A stretch of DNA of 64,000 nucleotides from Ophiodon elongatus (Eukaryota; Chordata; Actinopteri; Perciformes; Hexagrammidae): NCBI GenBank assembly GCA_016806645.1, contig JACSYO010000975.1, positions 62,001 to 126,000 on the forward strand, given 5' to 3'. The translations under genes and the position numbers were made by a program. How positions within the stretch are numbered: the first letter of the stretch is position 1; each line of letters begins with the position of its first letter. A model generated the notes under the pieces. It saw nothing but the letters and a program-made list of their open reading frames with translations. It did no database searches and was not told where the DNA came from. Below are positions 1-11,624 of the stretch, piece by piece.

Positions 1-1469
1 CCAAAAACTGAAAGCCTGTCAAAATAACACTGTTATCTCATAATCTTCAGGTGTGGTGTCGGCCTATAGTTAACGTTAGAAAAAAACGGGTCGTTTTCTC
101 GTTATCAAAACTGTAGCTTCAGCGTCACTGACAAGCCCTCGGGGCAGCTCCACGTCTTCGTCCTCTAAGTTGTACATAGCATTCATTCTACTGTCCTGGC
201 TCTGGCCATACTGTACATATCGTAGGGATATTAATGGCACAGCTGCGTTCACTCTGTTCATTTTGCATAGTGGTTCATTCTTTATTTAGGTCCCTTCTTA
301 TGTTACTCCCTATTGATTTATTGTGCATGCTTCATCTTTATGTATAGGCTATCTACTGCACCTTGCTACTGTGCATTTTATAGTAAGATGCTTTCATTTT
401 CATTGCACTGATTCTTACTGGGTGAAAGTAGAATTGGATCTGATCTATCAATATAAGTCCACTAAGAACACTTTAGTTTTAGGATATAATATCAAAGTGG
501 GCAACTTGGACCAACATTAAAAAAATACTTATTCCCCTTGTGCTCACAGATAAACATGGTTCATACTCAGCCTGGCATAAACTGAGTGCATTCATGTAAG
601 GTGCCTAAAGAGTGTTTGTTTTTTTACTGGTGCCCTAATATGACACAGGCTTCATTAAATAATGCTCCAAAAAATGCTTAGGATTGGTTAAATTCAGATG
701 TCAGATTTCATGTATGTAATGTAGGCCTGTGTGATGATTAAATTATTATTGTTTTAAGTTTTAAATACCAAGTGGCCAAACTAAAGATATTTAGTCAGGT
801 AATAGCTTAGTTATGGTGCAAGTGACCAACAATATTAATAAATATATTGAGATATTTAATAGGGGCGGCAAGTGATAACACAGCTGAGTGACACGCCGAC
901 CCTAAGCCGTGACTCTGCACCCAGAGAGACAGCGGGGGAAACAGTCTGCTCACTTTTAGTGTTTTTAAGCAGTGTGTCGGCTGACAGCTAACGGAACAAC
1001 CACCAACACACGACTGCTGAGTATCGCACCGCCGCCTGCTTTTGAGTTTAAGTGAAGAGTGTTTTACAACGCCTTACAGCCCATTGGTGTCTAGGTGGGG
1101 TTGGGCAAATGTGAGTTGTACTCTTTCAATCACACCTGGCAGAGAACTACACTCTAGTGCACCTTTGTAGTTATTTTTGGGGTAGGGTACCACATTTTTG
1201 TTTTAAAAAATAGATTTATTTTTTTTTTCTTCATTTTTATATGTATTATATGTAGTCTGTTTTGCACTTTAAATATCGGGAGTCCATTTTGGAAATGTCA
1301 TTCCTTGGATTTACTACTATGAACTGTGTGCATTTGTTTCTTACAAATCCACTCACACATCGAGTCAGAGCATCGTGTTTACGGCGGCTCGTGAAGGCAG
1401 CAGCATCCCCGATGCCTGCAGATTCCCATCAAAAGGATTTCTTCTTTTTTTTCTCCTCTTTTTGCTCCG
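1..1469. other. Upstream region, no gene recognised
   Basis: This AT-rich stretch lies upstream of the putative map4 promoter. I see no splice-bounded coding exon. A 61-codon open frame on the minus strand (76-261) is not obviously low complexity, but it lacks a convincing splice site on either side and I do not recognise it. The part around 860-1110 is more GC-rich and resembles transposon-derived sequence, but I could not assign a family. Confidence 0.5.
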
Positions 1470-1540
1470 GGCTACTGATTGGCTTAGCAGCCTGGGAAGA
1501 GGGCGGCGCTTGCATCTGAGTCCTGGCACCAGTCTGCTCT
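1470..1540 (+). promoter_or_regulatory. map4: Putative map4 promoter (CCAAT and GC boxes)
   Basis: An inverted CCAAT box (ATTGG, 1478-1482) is followed about 20 bases later by a GC box (GGGCGG, 1501-1506). Both lie in the most CpG-rich part of the first 20 kb and just upstream of a consensus splice donor at 1658|1659. No TATA box is evident at the expected spacing, which fits a CpG-type housekeeping promoter. The transcription start is inferred, not seen. Confidence 0.45.
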
Positions 1541-1658
1541 GCAAGCAGCGAAAGGTGGAGAGATTTTCACCTTCACGCGCGCCGACTGTCACACACACAC
1601 ACACACGCACCCACAGATACGAACGCGCTGTGTGACAGAAACGGGACTCATCGAAACG
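1540..1658 (+). other. map4: Putative non-coding exon 1 of map4 (5' UTR)
   Basis: The 3' edge is a strong donor, AACG|GTGAGTAAAG, at 1658/1659. The 5' edge is only estimated from the promoter elements just upstream. The exon has no ATG-initiated frame that matches MAP4. A 5' UTR exon is needed because the exon carrying the start codon (21844) begins with a splice acceptor only 10 bases before its ATG. Linking the two across a 20.2 kb intron is inference from position and from the lack of a better candidate; a 5' RACE or RNA-seq junction 1658-21844 would settle it. Confidence 0.5.
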
Positions 1659-2521
1659 GTGAGTAAAGTGCCTTATTTTTACCATTTATGTCGGATGTTT
1701 TGACGTGTCATCGCTCGGCTTCTTTCGTCGTTTCGCCTGCCGTGTCCTCGCGCTGCGCCATCCTCCTCTCGCGCGTTACCGGGCGAGCGATGAAATTCCT
1801 GTCATATTCACCGCGTTTTATTTAGGTCTCGCGCTGCTGCGGCACGGATGCGGGCCTATATTTATCTTATTGTGTGGCGGACGGGACAAATTGACGTTGT
1901 GCTGTGCGGTGTTTCCCGTTGCAACGGCGGAGGATAGTGGGCGTGTGAGGAGGTGGGGTGTGGGGTGTGTGTGTGTGTGTGGGGGGGGGGACCTCTGTCT
2001 CTCCTGCGGAGCTCCGTGGGTTCGGGTCTCTTTGTTATGGTGGTGCCGCAGTCGGGATGGTACACCCCTCCTGCTGAAAACCCACCAGGCTCGAGTAATC
2101 CAAAGACGTTCCTGTGATATCCCTGCGCGAGCTCATAGTACTCCCCGGTCACCATTAATGAGTGCATAGTAGCCCCATTGCATCCAATGCTGTTGTAGTC
2201 TTTACCTCTTTAACCTTAATAGTGCGATATGGGACTACAATACCCTGTAGGCTATGCGTTTAGCTGCTGTTTGTGCTCTATCACATCTACTACAGGAGTG
2301 TAGTTTCCTCAGAGGCAGCAGGTGCAGCTCCAGAGCAGTCAGGGCCTTCTTGTTATATAAAGGCCTTCTTTTTTCTCCCCTCCTGATGTTACACAGCCTT
2401 GCACCAGTTTACGAAAGAGTCTGTGATGTACTATGGGGAGTAAGCCTGCCATTATACAATATAACCCCCGCCCCCCCACCTCCACCCCCACACACACACA
2501 CACTCTACATAGCTACAGACA

Positions 2522-2554
<33 letters not shown>

Positions 2555-3059
2555 TGCATCCTCTGTCTCTGTGTGGATTAGTACACATTGTTCCATCGAT
2601 GTCCGTGTCTTTCTCTCTCCGGCCGCTTCTGTTTCTTGCTCTTTTTTAGTCGGTTCCTCATGTGAAATTCAGCGTGCGGTGTTTGAGGATGACGAAAGCA
2701 CCGCGAAGTCGTTGATAGATGGGCTGCCACGCTGTTGGCGCAGGGACATCGTAATTCTGCCCAGGTATCGGTATCCAGACTGAAAAAGTCTGGATCTCTA
2801 TCTAAATCTCTATTTACTAATAAAGCTACATTAAGTTTAATCCCGAGAAGCATGGCTGCGCCGTGACACAAAGCTGGACACATTCTGGAGTCTTGTGCCT
2901 CATCTCACACAGGGATTTCGTCCTGACACGTTTGGTATCTTTGGACAGTTTCGGAATTTGCGGGTCAGGGGACGGTGCTTGGTGCTGATGGATCTGTTAG
3001 TGGCCCCTGCCGGGGTGGAAGACGTCCGACAGTCAGCCTTTGTAAAGACGAGTCATAAT

Positions 3060-3325
3060 CGGTACAGAATTAGGTTCCAATATAACTTAACTTTACCGTT
3101 TAAATTCAAAACAGAACAAAACAAAAAACACTACGAAACTACCGAGTTAGGTTTAGGCAACAATCCTACTCGGTTAGGTTTGTTTAAAAAAAACATCATG
3201 GCTTAAAATGACTACGGAATTTAAGTGAAACAAAACAAAAACACAACAAAAGTACTTGTTCCACATGGGATAGGAACAGCAGTCTCCTGGGGGAAATATC
3301 CTTCATATTCTTTTGTAACTTATGT
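3060..3325 (+). repeat. Teleost interspersed repeat, family A copy 1
   Basis: It contains the marker phrases GGTTAGGTTTAGGCAACA-like and GGTCTCCTGGGTGAAAGTCC-like (here diverged, near 3280-3300). The same phrases recur at about 17985-18135 and 48690-48960. I recognise the pattern as a common fish interspersed repeat but cannot give its class. It has no coding capacity. Confidence 0.55.
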
Positions 3326-3339
3326 TTGCGGACATTCTT

Positions 3340-3460
3340 ATTTTTTGGGGAGACGGCAGCAGGTAGTGGAACCGGTTGTCGGTTCGTATCCCTGGCTGCT
3401 CCGACCACGCGTCCAGCGTCCTCGAGCAAGAGGCTGAACTCACTCCGACAGGCCCTTTGT
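3340..3460 (+). repeat. tRNA-derived SINE fragment
   Basis: The segment has a Pol III B-box-like sequence GGTTCGTATCC near 3380, followed by TCCTCGAGCAAGAGGCTGAAC, close to the body sequence (…CTTGAGCAAGACACTGAAC…) of tRNA-derived SINEs in fish. The A box side is diverged, so it is probably inactive. Confidence 0.55.
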
Positions 3461-3691
3461 AACGAAGACATTTTGACCCGTCACAGTGGCAAAAGCATAG
3501 CTGTCAATAAGGAAATGAATGACGGCTGAATTCCATTCAGCTGCTTCCATTCCAGGTTCCTCGGTGACGCGCTGTGCTCACTGCCTCTCGGACCGGGACT
3601 CTTTAATGGAACGGAGCCTTTCGTTAGTGCAATCAGTAACACCTGTGCTCTGCCTGCTATGATGAGTCAACATGTTGTGACATGTCAGCGA

Positions 3692-4095
3692 TAGACAGGC
3701 TAGTCAGGAAGACAGGCAGGCTAGTCAGGGAGACAGGCAGGCTCGTCAGGAAGACAGGCAGGCTAGTCAGACAGACAGTTTAGTCAGGCTAGTCAGGAAG
3801 ACAGACAGGCTAGTCAGGCTAGTCAGGCTAGTCAGGAAGACAGACAGGCTAGTCAGGAAGACAGGCAGGCTAGTCAGGAAGACAGACAGGCTCGTCAGGA
3901 AGACAGACAGGCTCGTCAGGAAGACAGGCAGGCTAGTCAGGAAGACAGACAGGCTCGTCAGGGAGACAGGCAGGCTAGTCAGGGAGACAGGCAGGCTAGT
4001 CAGACAGACAGGCAGACAGGCTAGTCAGGAAGACAGACAGGCTAGTCAGGCTAGTCAGGAAGACAGGCTGTCTAGTCAGAAAGACAGACAGGCAG
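3692..4095 (+). repeat. Minisatellite, about 21-bp unit
   Basis: About 400 bp of tandem CTAGTCAGGAAGACAGGCAG-like units. Variants swap GGCAGG with GACAGG and CTAG with CTCG, and several units are shortened to the GCTAGTCAG half. Confidence 0.9.
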
Positions 4096-4403
4096 CCAAG
4101 AATGAAAAAATGGCACATAGAGGCAGAGAAAGAAAAAAAGAGAGCGGGAGATGTATTGTCAACAGACTGATGTGGTAATAAACGAACTTGGGAACAAAGA
4201 ATTGACATAAATCCATCTACAGCGGCAGGTTCAGATGTGCAAAGGACTTCCTTTCCTTTATCACCAACATAGCGAGATGCAGGAGGGAACTATATTCTTA
4301 AAATACCATTAGAATGAGCAAGAAGGAATAAGAAGAAATGCTAGCTGCATTGAGTTTATCACACTGGTAGCGATGACACCCAGTATCGGGCTGTGCTCGG
4401 GAG

Positions 4404-5276
4404 CAGTGGTGCAACGGAAAACTCACGGTTCGGATCGCGTCACCGATCAGAGGCACGGATCAGCACAAAAGAAAAAAGGGAGCAAATCTAACTTTTAGAG
4501 ATCTCTGATCACGTGTTTCTGTCACCAATACAAATGGCCAAACATTGATGATCCATATTAGCAGATGCAGATTTCTTTGATGTTTGATTAAAGCAGCTGA
4601 TATACAAGGCTGCAGACTAATTTCTTTTTTTTTTGCCACCGTTACAAAAATGGTTTAAACAATTCTAAATGTTATCCTTTTACTTAGTTATAGTCATTTA
4701 TAGTGTTGTTTTTATTCATAAAAACAAATGATAGGATAAGAATATAAGAAATAAAAGAACAATAACTCTAAGCAGATTATAATACGTCATTAAAACAAGA
4801 TTTGTTTTTAATCAATAAAAATATTGTATTTTTATTGATTAAAAACAAATCTTGTTTTAATGACGTATTATAATCTGCTTAGAGTTATTGTAAACAGCTA
4901 ATTCTTCTCTAATAACTATTTATGTTGTTGTGAAAACATTTCCTTCAAACAGCTGGATTCATTTAAGTATCTTACCAACACTTAATTTTACAAGATTACA
5001 CGTGAACACATCATGATAACGTTATAATTTACCTTCGCCCAATTCTCATTTTCACAGAACCTGAACGCATCATAATGTAACTGAATGAAACCTTCGTTCA
5101 CTGGTTGTTAGCTGTGCTGCTAACGTTACTAGCTCTCCTGTTGATTTAAACACAGATTGGTTGTTTACAATGTCACATGATCAGAGACTAGAAAAGGATA
5201 AATGCAGATGTCCTAAACACATATTTTACTAAATATTGATGGATAACAATTGTCAGTGAAACTTTATTTCAAGCAG
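4404..5276 (+). mobile_element. Foldback/hAT-like non-autonomous element, copy 1
   Basis: The left end reads CAGTGGTGCAACGG then CTCACGGTTCGGATCG, a typical fish hAT-like terminus. The middle is a perfect inverted repeat (see 4760-4890). The right part (about 4890-5276) matches one arm of the larger element at 11721-13293, and the left part (4550-4740) matches, inverted, the 3' part of the copy at 23035-23740. No transposase is present. The right terminus is not clear, so the end is approximate. Confidence 0.65.
4760..4890. repeat. Perfect inverted repeat, 64-bp arms, 3-nt loop
   Basis: The left arm 4760-4823 is the exact reverse complement of the right arm 4827-4890; the loop is TTG. I checked it base by base. 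It forms the core of the foldback element around it. Confidence 0.95.
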
Positions 5277-5559
5277 TGCTAACAACGAATCAGAGCTAAC
5301 TATTTTCCTGTAAATTTCCCCGCTGCGTGACTAATAAAGGCTTATCATTATCTTATCTTCCTGAGAGGGGGATGGGTGGGACCCGTGGGTGGGTGCTGCT
5401 CTTTGGCAGCTATAGCATGAGTTGAGGCGGGGTCATCATCGGTAATCATCGCATTAGCTTAGCCAGTGGAGCACGCTGACGTGCACTAAAAGGCTATGTC
5501 GTAATGACGGATTACAGCGCACACTGAGGGGGAGTGATGTCATTCTCTGCTCAGGTAGA

Positions 5560-5871
5560 TGGGGCCGGGCAATACATCAATATCGATGTTGTCCCAGGTT
5601 CTGGATATCGTGATATGACAGCGGTGTTGTCCTTTCCTTGGTATTTAAAGGCTGCATCACAGTAAAGTGATGTCATTTTCTGAACTTACCAGACTCTTCT
5701 AGCTGAACTATTGTTTGCATTTACCCACTTAGTCATTACATCCTCATTTACTGATGATTATTTATCAAAAATGGCATTTTGTGAATATTTAGTAAAAGGG
5801 CCAATGGCAATGACAGTGTCGTTGCTCCAATATATTGTGATATTTGATTTTCTCCACATCGCCCAGCCCTA
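5560..5871. mobile_element. hAT-like MITE, 312 bp
   Basis: Left end TGGGGCCGGGCAATAC; the right end, read in reverse complement, is TAGGGCTGGGCGATGT, giving imperfect terminal inverted repeats. Flanks show a decayed target duplication (AGGTAGA on the left, AGGCAGA on the right). It is related in its ends to the element at 8693-9259. There is no open frame for a transposase. Confidence 0.7.
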
Positions 5872-7589
5872 AGGCAGACGATACTCCACTGCATCTTTAC
5901 AAATCGTTGTTTGCTGCTCTATTAATGCTCTGAGTATTGTATAGAGAACCAGGCCGATGTTTGCCTCAGACGACAAGCAGGAAGCTCGACGGATTATCAG
6001 AGATGTTCTAATGCATGGCTGTTGTGATGATGATGATGCCATGATTTCCGCCTCAGAGATCGGTGGGATTACATGCAATCCCTCCCAGATTACCAGCCAA
6101 GCAGGCAGGAAGTCAGGCGAGTGGTCCGTCCAACCAGGTACGCTGGACATATTCAGTCCACTTGCCAGGGCAGTCGGCCATTCAGTCACTGAGGTCACCG
6201 ATGAAAACGGACTCATCCAACCGGTAGAATTCATTTTACAACATGATGATGTTGGTTATGATCGGCTACTTTTACAGGAAAACGTGTCGGCTCGCCAGTC
6301 CGTCAGTGGGTCAGTGGAATGACCATGGTGGCGGCATGTGATGCGTGCAGGTGGGACGGGTGCATGGACGGGTCAAACGCAGGACTTTCACCCGTTGTTC
6401 ATGTCCCATGTAAAACTTATTTTAAATCATGCAGACTGCAGAAACAGTAACCCCCCCTGCCCCCCCTCCCCACGTAATGTGGTGTTAAGAGGAAAAGGCC
6501 ATTTCATGTATAGATCAGGTTGGATCATATTAGTAGTGTAGAGCTTCTGGTAATCTCTAAGCCATGAGAGTAGTTTGTAAAAAATCAATATTACAGAACA
6601 CCTTGGGGTCAAAGCATGAAGTCACACCCACAAAGCACGGTTAACGAAACGGGGGGGGGGGCGGGGGTCCGCGTTTTTAAGACGGGTCGGGTCGATATTT
6701 ATCAAGTGTTTACTCAGACATGGATTACAACGTCTTTTAGCTGGAACAGCCCTTTATTGGTCGACTTCTGAGGCCACTATCTTTTTCTACTACCGCTGTA
6801 AATAGATATTATCTCAAGACCGAGATGCTTTGGAAATGACAAACAACACTGGTGTCAGTGCCAAGATGACAGTCTCACCCCAGCCTGGTGATGAAGACAC
6901 AACTTTTCATTCAATATGGTCTGTGAACATCGTGACGGCGGCCCGCCGACTAGAACACGGCTGCAGTCCGTTGCAAGGCGTTCGGTACACTTAATGTGCA
7001 GGAGTAGTTTGCATCCATTATTGATGACCTTGGAGGATTATTATAAGCTATGAGCTATCTGTTAGAAGCCTTTTTTATTGCCACGGTGGGACTCACGGGA
7101 TGAAATCCTGACGAGTGTTTACTGTGTCCGATTGGAGGACTGTGACGGGGCATCGAGAAAGGCTAACTGAGAAAGGACACATTCCGTCTGTAGTGTCTCC
7201 GATGCCTGGGTAAAAGTGAATCACCTTTGTGAAATTTGTGAATGAAAAGGCCGCTCACAAAGTTCCCTCGCTACCGCGCTGATCTCTGGACGGGGCAGAA
7301 CGCGGCATTACCGGGAAGCTCTGCACTGACTCAGCCCCAACGACAAAGCTGTGTCTGGTTTGGGGTTTAAATAGACACATTACGCTGAAGAACACTTGGG
7401 ACTGGAGCCTTTGATGTTTACTTACTCTCTGTCAGTAGGCAGCAATTAATATGTGGCACCTTCCTTTGATGAAAATAGGTTTGAAAATGGTTCTGAATAT
7501 GTTTTTATTTTTTAATATTTGTGTTGTCAAGCTTCTATACCTTTCTTTGTGTAAAGAATAGTCGTATAAGCAAGGAGAGACTTGTTTAC
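5872..7589. other. Unassigned intronic sequence with an open frame on both strands
   Basis: From 5957 to 6322 a 121-codon frame is open on the + strand, and an overlapping frame of equal length is open on the minus strand (5869-6234). The peptides are not low complexity, but neither has flanking splice consensus in frame nor a family I recognise. The rest of the interval, including a G-run at 6650-6667, holds nothing else I can name. Confidence 0.35.
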
Positions 7590-8180
7590 AGTACCAAAGT
7601 TATGACATCACATCACCCATTGGTTTGTGGACTGACGTTTTGCAGCCTCGAGTTCGTCATTTTAGCCGTCACCGTCTTGGCTTTTTGACGAAAGAGGGTG
7701 AAGCTAGGAAAGGGGGTGGAGCTAAGTACAACCAAACGCTAAGTAAGACATTTTGAGGCGACCAAAATGTTAAAACTTTCTTTAATATGAACTGAAAATA
7801 CACTGTGAAAGGGTTAAAGTTCTATAACTAAAACAAGGACAACTCCCAGACGGGACAACACCGTGTCAGCGATCTGTCAATCACCTTGTAGCCCCGCCCT
7901 AAAGCATCCCCTGCTTTATGGTCTGTTTGACTCTAAATGGACCATAATTTACTAAATGAACATCATGCTGTATTGAAGAAGACTTGAAACTAGAGATTGA
8001 GACATAAACTCATGTTTACAATGTTTACTGAGGGAATAAATCAGGAGAGAAGTAGAGTCATTTTCTCATAGACTTCTATACAACCAGAGGAGTCGCCCCC
8101 TGATGGTCAGTAGAGAGAATGCGATTTAAGGCACTTCCTCATTGGCTTCACTTTTCAGAACCGGAAGTTGCCACCTGGTA
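7590..8180 (+). repeat. Teleost interspersed repeat, family B copy 1
   Basis: It contains the marker ATTTACTAAATGAACATCAT followed by a CTGTATTGAAGAAGACTTGA segment, and ends with GGAGTCGCCCCCTGATGGTC. A nearly full reverse-complement copy lies at 24870-25345 and a partial direct copy at 20290-20575. This is an abundant repeat in percomorph fish. It is non-coding and its mobilising partner is unknown to me. Confidence 0.7.
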
Positions 8181-8692
8181 AAAAAAAGAGGAAAAAGATC
8201 ATGTATAAACCGTAGGGGACGACTTGCGTCTTCTGTCTAGCTGGTAGCACTTAACCCACTGAGGTCCGAGACTTGTGGGAACTGGTGTTCGTTGAAGGCC
8301 ACTAAATTAAAGGAAGGAAAGAACAATAGTAAAAAAAAAATGTATGTGCGATCCCTGTCTAAAGGGATGTCTATCTTTGAGGCAGATACTGACATAGATA
8401 TTTGGCAGGTATAAAAATGAGATAACGATACACATAACATACCAAGCAACGCACAACTTACAAACCAGTTTGATACAAAGCCCTGACCTGATCAAGATAC
8501 TGAGCAGGACTGTTTGCAATTTAAAAATCTACTAAACTATGCAATGGTGAAGACCATTGATGCAGCCAATTACCTTTTTTCTGCGCCGCAATTTCTTGTT
8601 ACTCATTGGCCGTCATGTCCTGGATACACCGATATCTGCAGTGATATTCTCTGATTTATCAGTCTGCATAACTTGCAAATGTGACTTTGAGT

Positions 8693-9259
8693 TAGGGCTG
8701 TGCGGTGTACCGGTTCAACCGGTATACCGTTTCAAATTTCCATACGGTATGAATTTTTCATATACCGTCATACCGGTGCATAGCCGTAACAACTGTTGTC
8801 GCTCTTCGGCAGGCAGCAACATATATTGCTCACCGCTGAGGGCGCAGCGGGTGGAGCTACTTGTCTTACGGGTATTGAGATGGAGTCATGGTTATAACTT
8901 TATAACAACAATTAATAACCCACAACTAACGCTCTTTAACAGGAAAACACAACGACACAACAGTTTGTGACACATAAACAATTTGTAACACTAATAATTG
9001 TACATTTATAAAAGTACACCGCCGAACTGCATGCTGGGTACAGGACCCAGGGGAATGTAGGTGAAAAGAAACAGGAAGAGACAGAACGGAAGAGCCACGC
9101 GAGCTGTAAACAGCTGTTCAGTTGGCCGGGGGCCCTTTTCGGCGTCAATGAATGAATGTGTTTACTCGAGAGAAAAGAAAATACCGTGATATACCGTGAA
9201 ACCGCCAGAATCTTACAAAATACCGTGATATGAATTTTTGGCCATACCGCCCAGCCCTA
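8693..9259. mobile_element. Complete hAT-type non-autonomous element, 567 bp
   Basis: The ends are TAGGGCTGTGCGGT and, reverse-complemented from the right, TAGGGCTGGGCGGTATGG. It is flanked by perfect 8-bp target duplications CTTTGAGT (8685-8692 and 9260-9267), the hallmark of hAT transposition. Inside are many ACCGG/ATACCGT palindromic motifs near both ends, which look like subterminal repeats. No transposase frame, so it moved in trans. Confidence 0.9.
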
Positions 9260-9609
9260 CTTTGAGTGGGGTTTTCTTTTGGAACAGAGGGTTCTGGTTT
9301 CACTTTGGCTTTCTGTAAACTCTGTATGACTGGAAGCAGTGAAGTAAATAGTAGCATTCGTTAGTGATATGCGTGTTCTGTTGAGAAGCAGTTAAACCAA
9401 CAGATACCAAACAAATGCACCACAGTACCGTCGTGACTTCAAAGGCAGCCCTGACTGCAGCCGGAGAGGCAGCGAGCGGATCAAACGGAGTTCAGAGGAA
9501 ACGGCAAAGGTCGTCCTCTCCTGCTGAGGGAACGGCCCGAGACTCCGATCAGACCTGACATCATATGGTACAGTGGAGCCGGGGAGGACGGGACGTCATC
9601 CTCCCCTTC

Positions 9610-9665
9610 CATCCAGCCTCCATCCAGCCTCCATCCAGCCTCCATCCAGCCTCCATCCAGCCTCC
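9610..9665 (+). repeat. 11-bp tandem repeat (CCATCCAGCCT)n
   Basis: Five units of CCATCCAGCCT in a row with almost no variation. Confidence 0.9.
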
Positions 9666-11394
9666 GTCAGCGCGTGTTTGCGATATGAAACAAGCGAAGG
9701 TCTCCTCCGTCCTGCTGATAGCAGTCGCTGAGATCCAGATCAGACCGGACATCAGACGGTAGAGTGAGGGGAGGATAAGTACAAAATGTCCATCGGCTGC
9801 CTTTAATGCATTAACACATCGGACCCCGTGCACAGGACAGCAGCGAGGGTTCACGCCTTAGGCTTTGGGTTCAGAGTGGAGGTCACAGTTGATCCTGCTA
9901 CTATTCTTTTTGTGTTTGAAAGATTATTATTTTTTTGGGGAGAAACAGTCGTCCCGTCTTCTATCTGTTCCTGTGTACATTTTGGTGTCCTATTATCCGT
10001 TCAGACAATGTGGAGCAACCATGAATCTGAACACGCTAGAATGCACTGGAAAGAGTGGTTTCAGACGTCGCTATCGTCAGTCTATACCAGGGGCCTCCAA
10101 GTAACATTCAAAGAGGGTACATTTAGAGAAAAACATGTCCTCAAGCAACGCTCGGGAACGTCAGAAGGTCTAACCTGCCTTGTGATTCAGTGCCACTTCG
10201 ACGTGAGATCGTTTATTTTCCGTGCCCTCAGTTCAGATTTGAGTGCTTATGCATGTTCAAGGGGTTGGTGCTTTGTCTCGTAGTGGCGCTCCACATGGCT
10301 GCTTTCCATACAGGAACTCGTGACACACACTGGTGGGAAGAATCAACATGCACAAGTCCATTATTGTTTGAACGCTCCGTTTTTCTCGTCTGCTTTTCCT
10401 CTCTTTAGAGGACGCCACGTTAAGAATGTATTTCCTCTGATTTGCGTTCTCCTCTCACTTCTGTCTCTCCTCTCTGTGTTTGTATCTCGTTCACTGGCTC
10501 CGGTCGCAGTGCTCCAGATTTGATTGGCTGAGTGGCCTCGCTCAACCCAATCCAACCTCAATCCAAATGTAATAATTCTCAATTTATCGGTTGGCGACCC
10601 GCCTATCAGTGACCCCCTGGTCTACACTGTTAAATTACAGCCATTGCTTTCCTGGGAAGTTTGGCAAAACAATTACAACCACATCACTTGCGCATTTCTA
10701 CAACTAATCAACTCAGTGGAGGGAAACCAGGCAGATTTAGAGCGGTCAGCTGTTTGGACGGTGTATGGCAAAAACAAGATGCTGATTTAGAAGTTGAAGT
10801 GGCACAAAATAAACAAGGTTTCAGTGTAATATTTGTATTTGGTTTTATTGTTAAAAGGGTACATGCAGTGATGAAAGTGTACCAATATATGTACAGAATA
10901 CACTAGTATAGTATAGTATACAGTCAAGTAAACTCGATTGAGGGCATCGTAAACGCGCGGTGTCCGCTTCCTATTAGAAACTATTTACGTGAAAATCGTT
11001 GAGCCAACTCAGTTTGAAGTCGCTGTTCCACAAATGAAAAGAAGTCCAAATCCAGTGCTTGAGGTTGGACCAGCACCGGTTGTACACACCTCCATAAATA
11101 TCTGCAGTCAGGAGCGAAGTCCGCCTCGTGTTACGTTTTAAATTGTCGGTCTTGCCCAAGGAAACGTTGGGCAAATGACGTTGACTTAGTTGGTTTCCTT
11201 TCCAAAGGACACATAGAGCCTGGAGCTGCTTCCATCTGCTTCTTTTTGCGTCCTTCCTTGTGTCCTTTGTCTCCCCTCCCACTCTCTCCTTTGCATAAAT
11301 AAAACACGCCAAGTGCTTTTGCTTTGAGACTGTTGCAGTGTGAGGGGCTGGGAGAGGCGCTCCTGCATTCAAGGTTTGACTTCATCCAAATGTA

Positions 11395-11580
11395 CTCCGA
11401 GTACTAAAAGTAACAGTACTCATTGTGCTGAGTGGCCCATCCAGAATAATGTATGTTTTTTGGGATTGGATTATGTTATTGATGCATTAACGTGTCACTT
11501 AATTATTTAGGAGTGGAGCAGAAATATAAAAAAACAGAACATAGAAATACTCAAGTGTTGTACTAGTACCTCAAAATCGT
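11395..11580 (-). repeat. Teleost repeat, family C fragment
   Basis: The GTACTAAAAGTAACAGTACT phrase, followed by a TTGATGCATTAACGTG segment, belongs to the fish repeat whose other end reads as in 41970-42245 (TACTTCTATTTTATGCTACT). Only a fragment is here. Confidence 0.45.
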
Positions 11581-11624
11581 GCTTTTAAGGTCCGTGGTCC
11601 ATACGGATCTCCCTCCCTCCTCAC

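Noticed and set aside
1365..2169. Overlapping frames of 86-154 codons on both strands around the promoter
   Set aside because: These reflect the stop-poor CpG-rich promoter region and are not bounded by splice sites.
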